A DNA stretch of 64,000 bases from Thermincola carboxydiphila. GTDB taxonomy: Bacteria > Bacillota > Thermincolia > Thermincolales > UBA2595. The stretch is from contig JAENZX010000001.1 of NCBI GenBank assembly GCA_016841045.1, positions 19,541-83,540 on the forward strand, given 5' to 3'. Made by a program: the position numbers and the translations under genes. The notes beneath the pieces are model-generated. The model saw nothing but the letters and a program-made list of their open reading frames with translations, ran no database searches and was not told the origin of the DNA. This document shows, piece by piece, positions 7,460 to 15,566 of this stretch; the stretch's first letter is position 1; each line of letters begins with the position of its first letter.

Positions 7460-7497
7460 ACATCTATACTCTTTTAAGGGTATAGATGTTTTATTTT
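7460..7497 (+). terminator. Expression-platform terminator of the c-di-GMP riboswitch
   Basis: ACATCTATAC pairs with GTATAGATGT over a 10-nt loop and is followed by TTTATTTTT. It lies between the aptamer and the start codon of the LtaS-like pseudogene. Confidence 0.8.
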
Positions 7498-7532
7498 TGC
7501 GAAGGGAATATTCTATTATATGGGGGATTCTT

Positions 7533-8886
7533 ATGTCTTTGACAGCACGAAATGAAAATATTGATGAAATTGGTATCATAAAAACTGCATGTCCAGATAA
7601 ATATGTCTATAGATTTTTAACTTTCATTTACGAACTGCTTAAAACTAACCGTGGTGTCCTTTTGATCAATTTTTGTATTTTAGCAAAGCTAGAATACCTA
7701 AGTTGGTGTACTAATGGTTATTTAAAAGCACCGATACTCACTGCTTTTGGTAGTTTGCTGTTGGTCTTAGGCCCGATTATATTTTATTTTCCAAGAAGAA
7801 AAATAATTGTTTCACTTGTAATTGACCTATTTGTATCGGTTCTTATATTTATTGACTTAGTATATTTCCGATACTACAATGACGTATTTTCTCTGTCTTT
7901 TTTATCCTATGTCGGCCAAATCGGGACAGTCGTTGACGGAGTTTTGGATTTACTCAAAATCAGCGATTTATTTATTGTTGCAGATATAATTGTTCTTTTT
8001 CCTCTTTTATTTCCTAAAACAAAGATGTTAAACATCGATGTAAATATAAATCCTAAAGAAATCTTTTCTCATGCAATTACATTCGTACTGATTGCAGTGC
8101 TTTTGTTATTTTCAGGTTTGCCATATGACCGAAATGATAGAATGTTCAATATAAAACATTTTGGTATGCTTTTTTACCACGTTCAAGATCTAGGGGTTTC
8201 TGCTATTAATTTATTTTCTGTCAGTCCTCCCAGCAATGAAGAAAAAGTTCAGGTTTTTAATCGATTTAATTTTACCCCTGAATTGAAACAGAGCCAGTTA
8301 GCCGGTATTGCAAAAGGCAAAAACCTTATAGTAATTCAGGTTGAGAGCTTACAAAATTTTGTAATTAATCTTTCTGTTAACGGACAGGAAATAACCCCAA
8401 ACTTAAATAAATTAGCTCACGAAAGTCTCTACTTTTCAAACTTTTATTCGCAAGCTGCCAATTGGACTACTTCAGACGCCGAATTTATTGTTAACAATTC
8501 GCTCTACCCTATAAAAAATGCACCCGTATATCGTACTTATTATAAAAATACATACCAGTCATTAGCCAAGGTTTTAGGTGATATGGGTTATTCAACTAAG
8601 GCTATGCATGGATTTAGGTCAAGCTATTGGAATAGGGAATCTTTAAAAATTCTGTGCTGGTTATTTATTGGGTAAAGATTTACTCAATTCCAAAAATGGT
8701 ATTGTGATATTTAATGATGGGTCGTACATAGATGCGAATAACATTTATCATGCGGCTTCTAATGATGCATCAAATACTTTAGAACAGCAACAGGTCCGTA
8801 ATGAATTAAGAATTTCTGAATTGATTATTCGAGAGAACATGCTGCCAAATCTAATTAAAAACCACTCACAATATTCCAATTTTTAA
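7533..8886 (+). pseudogene. LtaS-like sulfatase-superfamily membrane protein, internally deleted
   Basis: The first frame (ATG at 7533 after GGGGG, stop at 8675) gives several N-terminal transmembrane helices, then the start of a lipoteichoic-acid-synthase / phosphoglycerol transferase domain: KNLIVIQVESLQ, ITPNLNKLA, and WTTSDAEF with the expected catalytic Thr, up to HGFRSSYWNR. There the frame breaks. The next frame reads AGYLLGKDLLNSKNGIV through 8886, which resembles the extreme C-terminus of the same family. The block of roughly 130-150 residues carrying the remaining metal ligands is missing. This is a deletion plus frameshift, so the protein is almost certainly inactive. It is preceded by an intact c-di-GMP riboswitch. 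The alternative that the two parts are separate functional genes is unlikely because the second lacks a ribosome binding site. Confidence 0.82.
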
Positions 8887-9018
8887 ATTTCTTCACAGCG
8901 CTAAGTTCTGGTCTCTTTTTTGATAATTTAGTTTTCATTGTTAAAGGAATTCTCTCCCAAAAGGGCGAACATAGCAAAGTAATAATCACAAAAAAATTTG
9001 GCAGGATGGTGAAATTCT

Positions 9019-9621
9019 TTGAAAACTAAGCTTCTCATCATTGCACTCTTAACATTATCTTTTATGGTTGGTTGCACAACTTCTAATAAGACCGGAAGTG
9101 ATAAGACAAATCCGGTAAGCTCTGAGGACACGCAATTTATAGTGTTGAAGGCTTATGATGCTCCTAAAGACTGGAAGGTTTTGAATCAGAAGGAATCTCC
9201 TATGTCTACAACTGATTGGATTGACTTCCAATCGGCAGATAATCAGGAGTCCATCGGTTATTCAATCAGTTACCCGGGTGACTGGACGCTTGAATACTCG
9301 GTATTCTTAGACAAAGAAGGTAAGAAAGTTGCTGAGCTTATACCGCCTATCGTACTATCTCAAGGTCAGCAACCCTTTGATAACTGGAAACCGGGATATG
9401 GTGATAAGCTGATATCACGTAAAGAGATTTCCCTTGATGGTCTTTCCGGTCAAAAGATCACAACTAAAACAATTCCTGATGACGGTCCTGTATGGTACCC
9501 TCATAGTTACTGTATTGCTAAGGATAATAAGGCTTTTATGATTATCTTTTATGAACAGGAATTGGATTCCGGTGAAGAAGCTCTCTTCAATCAAATTGTT
9601 TCAACCCTAAAATTTCAATAA
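9019..9621 (+). CDS. Hypothetical lipoprotein
   Basis: A 200-residue protein with a lipoprotein signal: positive N-terminus, hydrophobic core and lipobox FMVGC (Cys about residue 19). A Ser/Thr/Lys-rich linker follows, then a beta-rich domain with a SYPGDWTLEYS motif of the kind found in PsbP/LpqN-like small lipoproteins. The TTG start at 9019 follows GGATGGTG. No catalytic residues are recognised. It follows the LtaS-like pseudogene by about 130 bp and ends at a strong bidirectional terminator. The function is unknown; the surface location is well supported. Confidence 0.75.
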   Translation: MKTKLLIIALLTLSFMVGCTTSNKTGSDKTNPVSSEDTQFIVLKAYDAPKDWKVLNQKESPMSTTDWIDFQSADNQESIGYSISYPGDWTLEYSVFLDKEGKKVAELIPPIVLSQGQQPFDNWKPGYGDKLISRKEISLDGLSGQKITTKTIPDDGPVWYPHSYCIAKDNKAFMIIFYEQELDSGEEALFNQIVSTLKFQ

Positions 9622-9668
9622 AAAAGCTTGGCTTCACGCATTTTTACTTGCGGTGAAGCCAAGCTTTT
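9622..9668. terminator. Bidirectional terminator between convergent genes
   Basis: An 18-bp stem, AAAAGCTTGGCTTCACGC with GCGGTGAAGCCAAGCTTTT (one bulge), is flanked by A-rich sequence on the left and T-rich on the right. It separates the lipoprotein gene from the convergent NifX-like gene. Confidence 0.85.
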
Positions 9669-9676
9669 CGTTATTT

Positions 9677-10060
9677 CTAGTGAGAACATCCGCCTCCGTC
9701 ATGGTGGTGATGCCCCGCTCCATGGTGACTACACATCTTCCTCTCAGAAACAAACTCACCCCTGGCGAAGGTCTCGGCAACATCTTTCACCGGACCTGAA
9801 GCTCCAAACAGCACTTTCAACCCCTGGGCTTCTAGTGCCTGAACGGCTCCTGCTCCAATACCTCCTACGATTACCGTATCCACACCCTGGGCTTTCATTA
9901 ATCCTGCCAGACCCTCGTGCTTGTGTTGAAGACCGGAAGCTGATACTTCTTGGACTGATGTTACCTGTTTATTTTCGTCAATTTCGATGATGGCAAAGTT
10001 TTTGCTTTGGCCAAAATGCTGATTTACTTCTCCCTGGTTTTCCGGAATTGCAATTTTCAT
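9677..10060 (-). CDS. NifX/NafY-family (dinitrogenase Fe-Mo cofactor biosynthesis-like) protein
   Basis: A 127-residue protein with the short alpha/beta domain of the NifB/NifX/VnfX family (IPENQGEVNQHFGQSKNF at the start, VDTVIVGGIGAGAVQALEAQG in the middle). The C-terminus is rich in His and Cys (HHGAGHHHHDGGGCSH), a likely metal-binding tail. In nitrogen fixers such domains carry cofactor precursors. In anaerobes without nitrogenase they occur beside Mrp ATPases and UPF0251 proteins, as here, and probably handle iron-sulfur or other metal clusters. AAGGAGG precedes the ATG. It is the last gene of the 9.7-12 kb Fe-S cluster. Confidence 0.88.
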   Translation of the reverse strand: MKIAIPENQGEVNQHFGQSKNFAIIEIDENKQVTSVQEVSASGLQHKHEGLAGLMKAQGVDTVIVGGIGAGAVQALEAQGLKVLFGASGPVKDVAETFARGEFVSERKMCSHHGAGHHHHDGGGCSH

Positions 10061-10116
10061 ATTTTATAATCCTCCTTGTTGTTCATTTAATTAACGAGTA
10101 TCCAGGAAAGGTTTCA

Positions 10117-10581
10117 CTATGTCTTACCACAGCACCTTTTGGCACAAAATTCTCCTTTTTTACGACCACAGCACGTCAGTTCTTCGTAACCGCAGTTAGG
10201 GCATTTGTATTGTTCGTCATCTTTTGTCTTAAAATTCTCGTAGCTTTCTTCCCATTCTTTATTACATTCGGGACAAATAATTCTACAGACCTGTTGTGTA
10301 AAGTCTCCGCCACTGACTCTTATGGCCCGCCCGTTTATAAGGGCATTGGCTATCTTGGAACGGGCGTCTGACAGTATCCTTTGAAAAGTCTGTCGGGAAA
10401 TTTTCATTTTTTTTGCACACTCATCCTGGTTTAGTTCATTAAGGTCTTTGAGACGTATAGCTTCTATTTCCTCTACTTTGAGTATTTCTTCTTCAATATC
10501 ACAGCGTGATTTTCCAAAGGGAACAAAATATATTTCACCTGGAATAGATTCTACAATACGCCATTTTCTCGGCCTTGGGAT
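10117..10581 (-). CDS. UPF0251 (DUF134) HTH and zinc-ribbon protein, apparent ATC start
   Basis: The frame is open from a TAG just before 10590 to 10117. The N-terminus PRPRKWRIVESIPG directly after codon ATC (10579-10581) matches the usual beginning of UPF0251 proteins (M-x-RPRK). There is no ATG, GTG or TTG in frame until Met at 10407, which would remove the conserved first third. A purine-rich AGAAGGGGGG lies about 6 nt before the ATC, so translation from ATC is proposed; a sequence error is the alternative. The domain order is a basic N-terminus, a sigma-factor region-4-like helix-turn-helix (DLNELNQDECAKKMKIS), then a CPEC...CPNC zinc ribbon and a Cys-rich tail. Proteins of this family are probably DNA-binding regulators and commonly sit beside NifX-like and Mrp genes. 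It is 154 residues long. Confidence 0.8.
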   Translation of the reverse strand: MPRPRKWRIVESIPGEIYFVPFGKSRCDIEEEILKVEEIEAIRLKDLNELNQDECAKKMKISRQTFQRILSDARSKIANALINGRAIRVSGGDFTQQVCRIICPECNKEWEESYENFKTKDDEQYKCPNCGYEELTCCGRKKGEFCAKRCCGKT

Positions 10582-10684
10582 AGCACACCCCCCCTTCTAA
10601 GCCAGTGTATCACTTTTCATCCCGCCCACTTGGTGTTTACCTTGATTATATAGACGGCACCGCCGTCCCTTTGTTCTTTTCCTA

Positions 10685-11065
10685 TCATAATCCCGATTCC
10701 GATGTGCCCAGATAATCGTAAATAGCTTTTCTAAGCGCACCGGCGCCTAGGAGTGAACAATGCATCTTCTCATCCGGCAGACCGCCTAAGGCATCTGCGA
10801 TATCGATTTCACTTATGTTTAATGCATCAAAAACATGCTTACCTTTGGCCAACTCTGTAGTTATACTGCTGGTTGCAACTGCCACGGCACATCCTTTGAC
10901 TTGAAACATAATTTCCTCAATAATCTGCTCTGAGTTAACCTTTATAGTTATAACCAGGTAATCTCCGCATTCCTGAGAACCCATATTCCCCTGACCACTA
11001 GCTTCTTCTAATCTACCTACATTCCTGGGATTATGAAAATGATCCATCACCTTTTCAGAGTACAA
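10685..11065 (-). CDS. NifU/IscU-like iron-sulfur scaffold protein
   Basis: A 126-residue scaffold on which Fe-S clusters are assembled. The three cluster-binding cysteines of the IscU fold are visible: QECGD, KGCAVA and MHCSLLG, with the conserved LPDEKMHC segment near the end. The start is TTG at 11065, giving YSEKVMDHFHNPRNVG, the normal N-terminus of NifU-like proteins, with GGGAGGG 8 nt upstream. An upstream in-frame start at 11116 would add 17 unlikely residues. It lies 64 bp downstream of the Mrp ATPase gene on the same strand, so scaffold and carrier are probably co-expressed. No IscS/NifS desulfurase is seen in the window. Confidence 0.9.
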   Translation of the reverse strand: MYSEKVMDHFHNPRNVGRLEEASGQGNMGSQECGDYLVITIKVNSEQIIEEIMFQVKGCAVAVATSSITTELAKGKHVFDALNISEIDIADALGGLPDEKMHCSLLGAGALRKAIYDYLGTSESGL

Positions 11066-11129
11066 TTCTATTACCCTCCCGCATCTGTAAAAAATATATA
11101 CATTCATCAGGGGCAAACTTGTATTATTG

Positions 11130-11975
11130 TTAGGCTGTTCCAGAGAATTTTTTAATCAACAAATCAACTGCGTCTGTGATATTTTCTTTAATTACGCTGT
11201 CACGTTTCAGGTATTCTTCTATCATACCATTATCACAATGTTTGACAAACTCGGCGGCAAGAGGAAGCCTTCCAAGCATTGGTACACCGGTCTTTCCTGC
11301 CATTTCTTCAGTATGATTTTCACCAAATAGATTTATTCTTTTATTACAGTCAGGGCACTCTACATAAGCAAAATTCTCAATGAGTCCAATTACAGGTACA
11401 TGCATCATTGCCGCCATTTTTACAGCCTTTTGTACAATCATAGATACCAGGCTCTGTGGTGTCGTTACCACCATAATCCCATTTAGCGGCAGGGTCTTCA
11501 TGACAGTGAGGGGCACGTCCCCGGTACCAGGGGGCATGTCAATCAGCAGATAATCCAGTTCGCCCCATTCAACTTCATTCCAAAACTGGTTTATTACCCC
11601 GGCAATGACGGGTCCACGCCAAATAACAGGGTCGTCTTCATTGGGCAGAAGAAGGTTCAGTGAAATAACTTCAATACCCCCGGCAGTCTTTGCAGGAAGT
11701 ATACCCTTTGATCCGTGTTCCATCTCCCCGCCTTTTAATCCAAATATTCTTGGGATACTGGGTCCTGTCACGTCAGCATCCATTATGCCGACTTTATAAC
11801 CCTTTTGACTTAAACTTGCCCCTAACAGCGATGTTACAGAGCTTTTACCAACACCGCCCTTGCCACTCATTACAGCTATCACGTTTTTGATATTATCTTT
11901 TTTCTGCGGGCCTGGAGAACAACTTTCCCTATCACATTGAGAACTTTGACCACAGCTATTGCATTGTTCTGACAT
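11130..11975 (-). CDS. mrp: Mrp/NBP35-type Fe-S carrier P-loop ATPase
   Basis: A 281-residue member of the Mrp/ApbC/Nbp35 family, which binds and transfers iron-sulfur clusters in an ATP-dependent way. The deviant Walker A motif SGKGGVGKSS is at about 37-46, DADVTGPS marks switch I, and the LIDMPPGTGD Walker B-like segment follows. The CPDC pair near residue 207 is the subunit-bridging cluster site. The N-terminus also has a Cys cluster (CNSCGQSSQC, then C), as in the Nbp35 branch. AGGAG precedes the ATG. It heads the leftward cluster with the scaffold, the UPF0251 protein and the NifX-like protein. Confidence 0.93.
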   Translation of the reverse strand: MSEQCNSCGQSSQCDRESCSPGPQKKDNIKNVIAVMSGKGGVGKSSVTSLLGASLSQKGYKVGIMDADVTGPSIPRIFGLKGGEMEHGSKGILPAKTAGGIEVISLNLLLPNEDDPVIWRGPVIAGVINQFWNEVEWGELDYLLIDMPPGTGDVPLTVMKTLPLNGIMVVTTPQSLVSMIVQKAVKMAAMMHVPVIGLIENFAYVECPDCNKRINLFGENHTEEMAGKTGVPMLGRLPLAAEFVKHCDNGMIEEYLKRDSVIKENITDAVDLLIKKFSGTA

Positions 11976-12148
11976 ATCTCATTATCTCCTTTTTTAGGTT
12001 TTGGGCATATGCCCTTTCATAATAATATACTATTTTTATGGTTTTTGTCAAAGCCCTTAACTCAATTTTTTGGAAATTTCACATTACAGTCAGGCAAATT
12101 ACCTAAAAACTTAAAACAAAAGGAAGGTTTGACTTGCAAACCCTCCAA

Positions 12149-12550
12149 TCATCTAACTTCAGCTTCTGTTTCTGAATGCCCTTTCTTAGCATTCCCTAAA
12201 AAAACCAAATTACTCGCTACAGACACCATCAGCCATACTCCGATTGACCCGGCCAGGCCCAATGGCCACGACGAAAAAACCCTTATTAGGTAAAGCGCTG
12301 CAAATACACAGGCTGTGCATCCAATCATTCCGGAAACAGCTCCTTTTGCAACTTCTCCAGCTTCTCTGCTGCCGTCTCGAATTCCGGCCATTGTGATAGC
12401 AGCCGCCATCACTGCAGGAAAAGCAGCAAATACGCCCCCCAGGAATTTGACAGGTGAGTATACAGATATCACATAACAGAGTACAACTGCAGTCCCTCCC
12501 AGAAAAAACCGGACTGCAAAATCTTTTATAAATCCGGAGTTTATTTTCAT
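12149..12550 (-). CDS. DUF3147-family membrane protein
   Basis: A 133-residue protein with four predicted transmembrane helices. It shares with the next gene upstream the pattern RFFLGGTAV..F.GGVFAAFPAV..AAAIT..GI and a GAVSGMIGC helix, which identifies the two as paralogues of the DUF3147 family. The C-terminal tail is polar (GNAKKGHSETEAE). AGGTG lies upstream of the ATG. The function of the family is unknown. It is 61 bp downstream of its paralogue, so the two may make a heteromeric complex, in the manner of paired small membrane proteins; that is inference. Confidence 0.8.
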   Translation of the reverse strand: MKINSGFIKDFAVRFFLGGTAVVLCYVISVYSPVKFLGGVFAAFPAVMAAAITMAGIRDGSREAGEVAKGAVSGMIGCTACVFAALYLIRVFSSWPLGLAGSIGVWLMVSVASNLVFLGNAKKGHSETEAEVR

Positions 12551-12611
12551 TTATCAAGTCACCTCATTAACAATTTAAGCTGCCCGAAACAGTTAGCTAT
12601 CAGACAAGTCA

Positions 12612-12977
12612 TCAATTAAAGACCGTTTCATAAATCACTGCAACTGTAATAAGCCACACAGCAAAGGATCCTGCCAGGCCCTTTTTCCAGCCAATTTTGG
12701 GAATAAACATAACCGCTGATATGGCACAAATTATATTAGCAATCATTCCTACCAAAGCGCCTTTGGATACCTGAAGGGTTACGCCAACTGCTTCCTTAAG
12801 AGGGACACTGACTCCAACGGTAATAATAGCTGCTATATAAACTGCCGGAAAGGCCGCAAAAATTCCTCCCCAGCGCCCCCCAACCAAACGGGCCAAAATA
12901 AAGGATGCGGCAACAGCCGCACCACCCAGGATGAAGCGTATTAATATTCCCAACAAATTAACGTCTGCAGACTGCAT
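12612..12977 (-). CDS. DUF3147-family membrane protein, paralogue
   Basis: A 121-residue protein with four predicted helices. It has the same core signature as its downstream neighbour (RFILGGAAVA, GGIFAAFPAVY, SKGALVGMI). The start ATG at 12977 has GAGGTG 6 nt upstream. The two proteins are similar in length and topology but clearly diverged, so the duplication is old. There is no recognisable catalytic motif. It lies downstream of the patatin gene on the same strand, about 90 bp away. Confidence 0.8.
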   Translation of the reverse strand: MQSADVNLLGILIRFILGGAAVAASFILARLVGGRWGGIFAAFPAVYIAAIITVGVSVPLKEAVGVTLQVSKGALVGMIANIICAISAVMFIPKIGWKKGLAGSFAVWLITVAVIYETVFN

Positions 12978-13066
12978 CTACTACACCTCTTCAACACTCA
13001 TGCATCTATCATACGCCCACATCTACCATTTTTCAACCCTATAAAAAGGAAAGGCAGGAGACTTCC

Positions 13067-14665
13067 TTACTTTTTGCCAAACACCATTTGTTTAGCCACA
13101 CCAACAGTTTTATTTACCACATACCTGACCATGCTTAACGATACCATCCCGGCAAGGGTAAACATGCCTAAGTTAGGCCTTAGCACACCATTGCCCAAAA
13201 ATAACCTTGGTCCTATATCCTCCATTAGTAATGGAAATGCATTATCAAGCATCTTTTGGAATATACGAAATCTTACTTTTGGTGAAAGTTCTTGTTCATT
13301 AAAGAATAGCAGCCTGTTCATTTCATTCTCTTTGTTTAGCCACCGCCGTGCATAGGTTCGACCTACATTATAATCATGTTTCATAAATCCGCTGTCGAGA
13401 AATCCACCGAAATTACCAAAGATTTCTCCGGCAAGTTCCTTTTCCGCATCTCGAGGTCTTATCATTTCCACAGAAACTTCCTGCTTGTTTCTCAAATCAG
13501 CAACATGCTCCATAAGAAAACAGTATTTCACAAACAGGTCACTGTCATTAACTTTATTTATCTCGTCCCTGTAAGAAGTTCTTATCCGTTCCTCTTCATA
13601 TTTCATGTACCTATCATAATCAATACCCAGCATAGTCTGACCCTTGAAATCAGCAACCTCTTTGCTCAACCGCTCCAGGGCACATCTGTGTTCATCAGTT
13701 ATTCTGCAGGAATTCCACATATCAGTAACAGCAGAGATGAATGAGTTTTTCCACCTAATGCGTCTGTTGACCTTTTCCAGAAATAGCAGATCCTTGTACA
13801 GCGTTTGATTCCTGGGTATAGTCCATACCGCTTTACTTATCACATCAAAAACTTTGTAATCATTTCTGGAGGGCGCCGATGTAGGTGGGGCCGGGTCAAC
13901 AACAAGGAAGAGTCGCTCATACCCATCACTAGAATTGTTATACGGCAGATCATTTACTATTTCAATTGCTTTGTTCAGCGGCTGGTTATTAACTATTCCG
14001 CCATCAGAATAATGAAAGTAACGCTCAGGAACTGCGGTAAAATTGTATTTCGCTGTCCGTAAAAATTCACTATCGGCTCTTAATATTTTCTTGTGTTCAA
14101 ATGCTCCGGGGTAAGCGCTGGAGGCTCTAACAGCACACCTCAGTCTTTCCCATTCATTAAAACCCGGTCTGATGCAAAATTTTATAGCATCTTCATACCC
14201 TATAGCACTAATTGAAAATTTATCACTTTTTGTCCTGTGAATATGGTACTTCATCCCATCTAAGTTTGTCACCACTACTGCCAGCTTAATTTCTCTGGCA
14301 TCTGTAAAAGTAAGTGTATTTTGTGCTAACTGCGGATCGAGGTATTTTGCAATGAGTTTCTCTACCTTACTGCTAGATAGGATTGAACGGTCACCAGGAT
14401 TTAACCTCAGCAGATCTTCCAACCTAACCGATAACCATGCCTCTTCTAAGGCTGACGGATCCAGGCCAAAAACAAGCGCAAGTGCCGTCAATGCTCCCGT
14501 CAGAGCACCTGCCGAAGTACCAACTATAACATCTACCTCCAGTTCAGGTTCTTGCTTTTCCAGAATGTGCCGTACAATTTCGTAAGCCACTCCGGCCTCA
14601 AAACTACCCAACGAAACAGCCCCTGTAAATACTAAGGCAACCTTCTTTTTTCGCGTGGAGGACAT
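13067..14665 (-). CDS. Patatin-like phospholipase
   Basis: A 532-residue protein whose N-terminal half is a patatin domain. Visible features are a Gly-rich oxyanion region (GAVSLGSFEAG), the nucleophile elbow GTSAG (Ser about 51) and the catalytic Asp in DGGIVNNQPL. These form the Ser-Asp dyad of patatin lipases, which release fatty acids from membrane lipids. The C-terminal half is charged and helical, with no known domain and one hydrophobic stretch near the end (GMFTLAGMVSLSM). There is no signal peptide, so it probably acts at the inner face of the membrane. GGGGGG precedes the ATG. It is longer than typical bacterial patatins of about 300 residues; the extension may regulate or localise it. 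Confidence 0.88.
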   Translation of the reverse strand: MSSTRKKKVALVFTGAVSLGSFEAGVAYEIVRHILEKQEPELEVDVIVGTSAGALTGALTALALVFGLDPSALEEAWLSVRLEDLLRLNPGDRSILSSSKVEKLIAKYLDPQLAQNTLTFTDAREIKLAVVVTNLDGMKYHIHRTKSDKFSISAIGYEDAIKFCIRPGFNEWERLRCAVRASSAYPGAFEHKKILRADSEFLRTAKYNFTAVPERYFHYSDGGIVNNQPLNKAIEIVNDLPYNNSSDGYERLFLVVDPAPPTSAPSRNDYKVFDVISKAVWTIPRNQTLYKDLLFLEKVNRRIRWKNSFISAVTDMWNSCRITDEHRCALERLSKEVADFKGQTMLGIDYDRYMKYEEERIRTSYRDEINKVNDSDLFVKYCFLMEHVADLRNKQEVSVEMIRPRDAEKELAGEIFGNFGGFLDSGFMKHDYNVGRTYARRWLNKENEMNRLLFFNEQELSPKVRFRIFQKMLDNAFPLLMEDIGPRLFLGNGVLRPNLGMFTLAGMVSLSMVRYVVNKTVGVAKQMVFGKK

Positions 14666-14776
14666 TAATTACCCCCCTCATTTTCAATAATGATTTGTAT
14701 TATGCTATGCAAAATTTTCCCTGGAGGGAATTGCTAACCAAAATGGACAGGATTTGACACTTTATTTGTCGAAGTT

Positions 14777-14808
14777 AACCCTCACAAAGTTTTTTTCTCT
14801 ATCGTATT
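14777..14808 (+). promoter_or_regulatory. Possible SigI-type promoter of sigI-rsgI
   Basis: AACCCTC (14777-14783) and CGTATT (14803-14808) resemble the ACCC / CGTA-like elements described for SigI-dependent promoters, placed just upstream of sigI. Such operons are often autoregulated. The match is partial. Confidence 0.25.
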
Positions 14809-14830
14809 AACAATTAACGAGGTGTAAATA

Positions 14831-15553
14831 ATGACCCCGGACAACAGCGCTGTCTTAACTAAAATCATAAAAATTCAAGCTGGAGATTTATTATCCCGGG
14901 AAGATTTCATCAGGGAATATAAACCATTTGTCGCCAAAACAGCCATGAACCTATGTAAACGGCCTTTACAGTGGGGTCAGGACGATGAATTGAGTATTGG
15001 GCTAATTGCCTTTAACTCAGCAGTGGATTCGTACGATCCAAAAAAGCAGGTTCCCTTCCTGCCGTATGCCAAAGTTGTCATTCAAAACAGGTTGAAAGAC
15101 TATTTCCGAAAACAGTCGCGTTCTAACGAAGAATGTACCCTCGACACGGATGCAGACAGTAAAATGTTAAGCCCTGCGGAACTGCAGTCAGCATGGGAAG
15201 AATTTCGCGAGAGGACTATTGAGGAAGAAAGACGTGACGAGCTTATTGAGTACGAGAAAGTTCTAAACCGGTTCGGAATTGATTTTGAAGCATTGGTTAG
15301 TGTTTCCCCGAAACACAGGGATTCCCGCGAGAACCTTTTCAACGTAGCAAAAACGGTCGCTGCAAAAAAAGAATTTATGAGTTACCTTTTGGAAAGAAAG
15401 CAGCTTCCTATTAGTGATCTGGTTCGTGAAACCGGCACAAATCGGAAGACACTTGAAAGAGGCCGTAAATTCATCATAGCAACTGCTTTAGTGCTTCATT
15501 ACTATATGGAGTTTCCTTATATTCGTGCTTATATTAGCCCGGATAAGGCCTGA
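14831..15553 (+). CDS. sigI: RNA polymerase sigma factor SigI
   Basis: A 240-residue sigma factor of the SigI group. A region-2-like segment is visible (FVAKTAMNLCKRP, DDELSIGLIAFNSAVDSYDPKK, FLPYAKVVIQNRLKDYFRKQSR), and the C-terminal domain ends with a helix-turn-helix (LPISDLVRETGTNRKTLERGRKF). SigI controls heat and wall responses in Bacillus, and in clostridia senses extracellular polysaccharide through RsgI proteins. GAGGTG lies 6 nt before the ATG. The anti-sigma gene rsgI follows within 13 bp, the standard pairing. Confidence 0.93.
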   Translation: MTPDNSAVLTKIIKIQAGDLLSREDFIREYKPFVAKTAMNLCKRPLQWGQDDELSIGLIAFNSAVDSYDPKKQVPFLPYAKVVIQNRLKDYFRKQSRSNEECTLDTDADSKMLSPAELQSAWEEFRERTIEEERRDELIEYEKVLNRFGIDFEALVSVSPKHRDSRENLFNVAKTVAAKKEFMSYLLERKQLPISDLVRETGTNRKTLERGRKFIIATALVLHYYMEFPYIRAYISPDKA

Positions 15554-15566
15554 AAGGATGTTCGTC

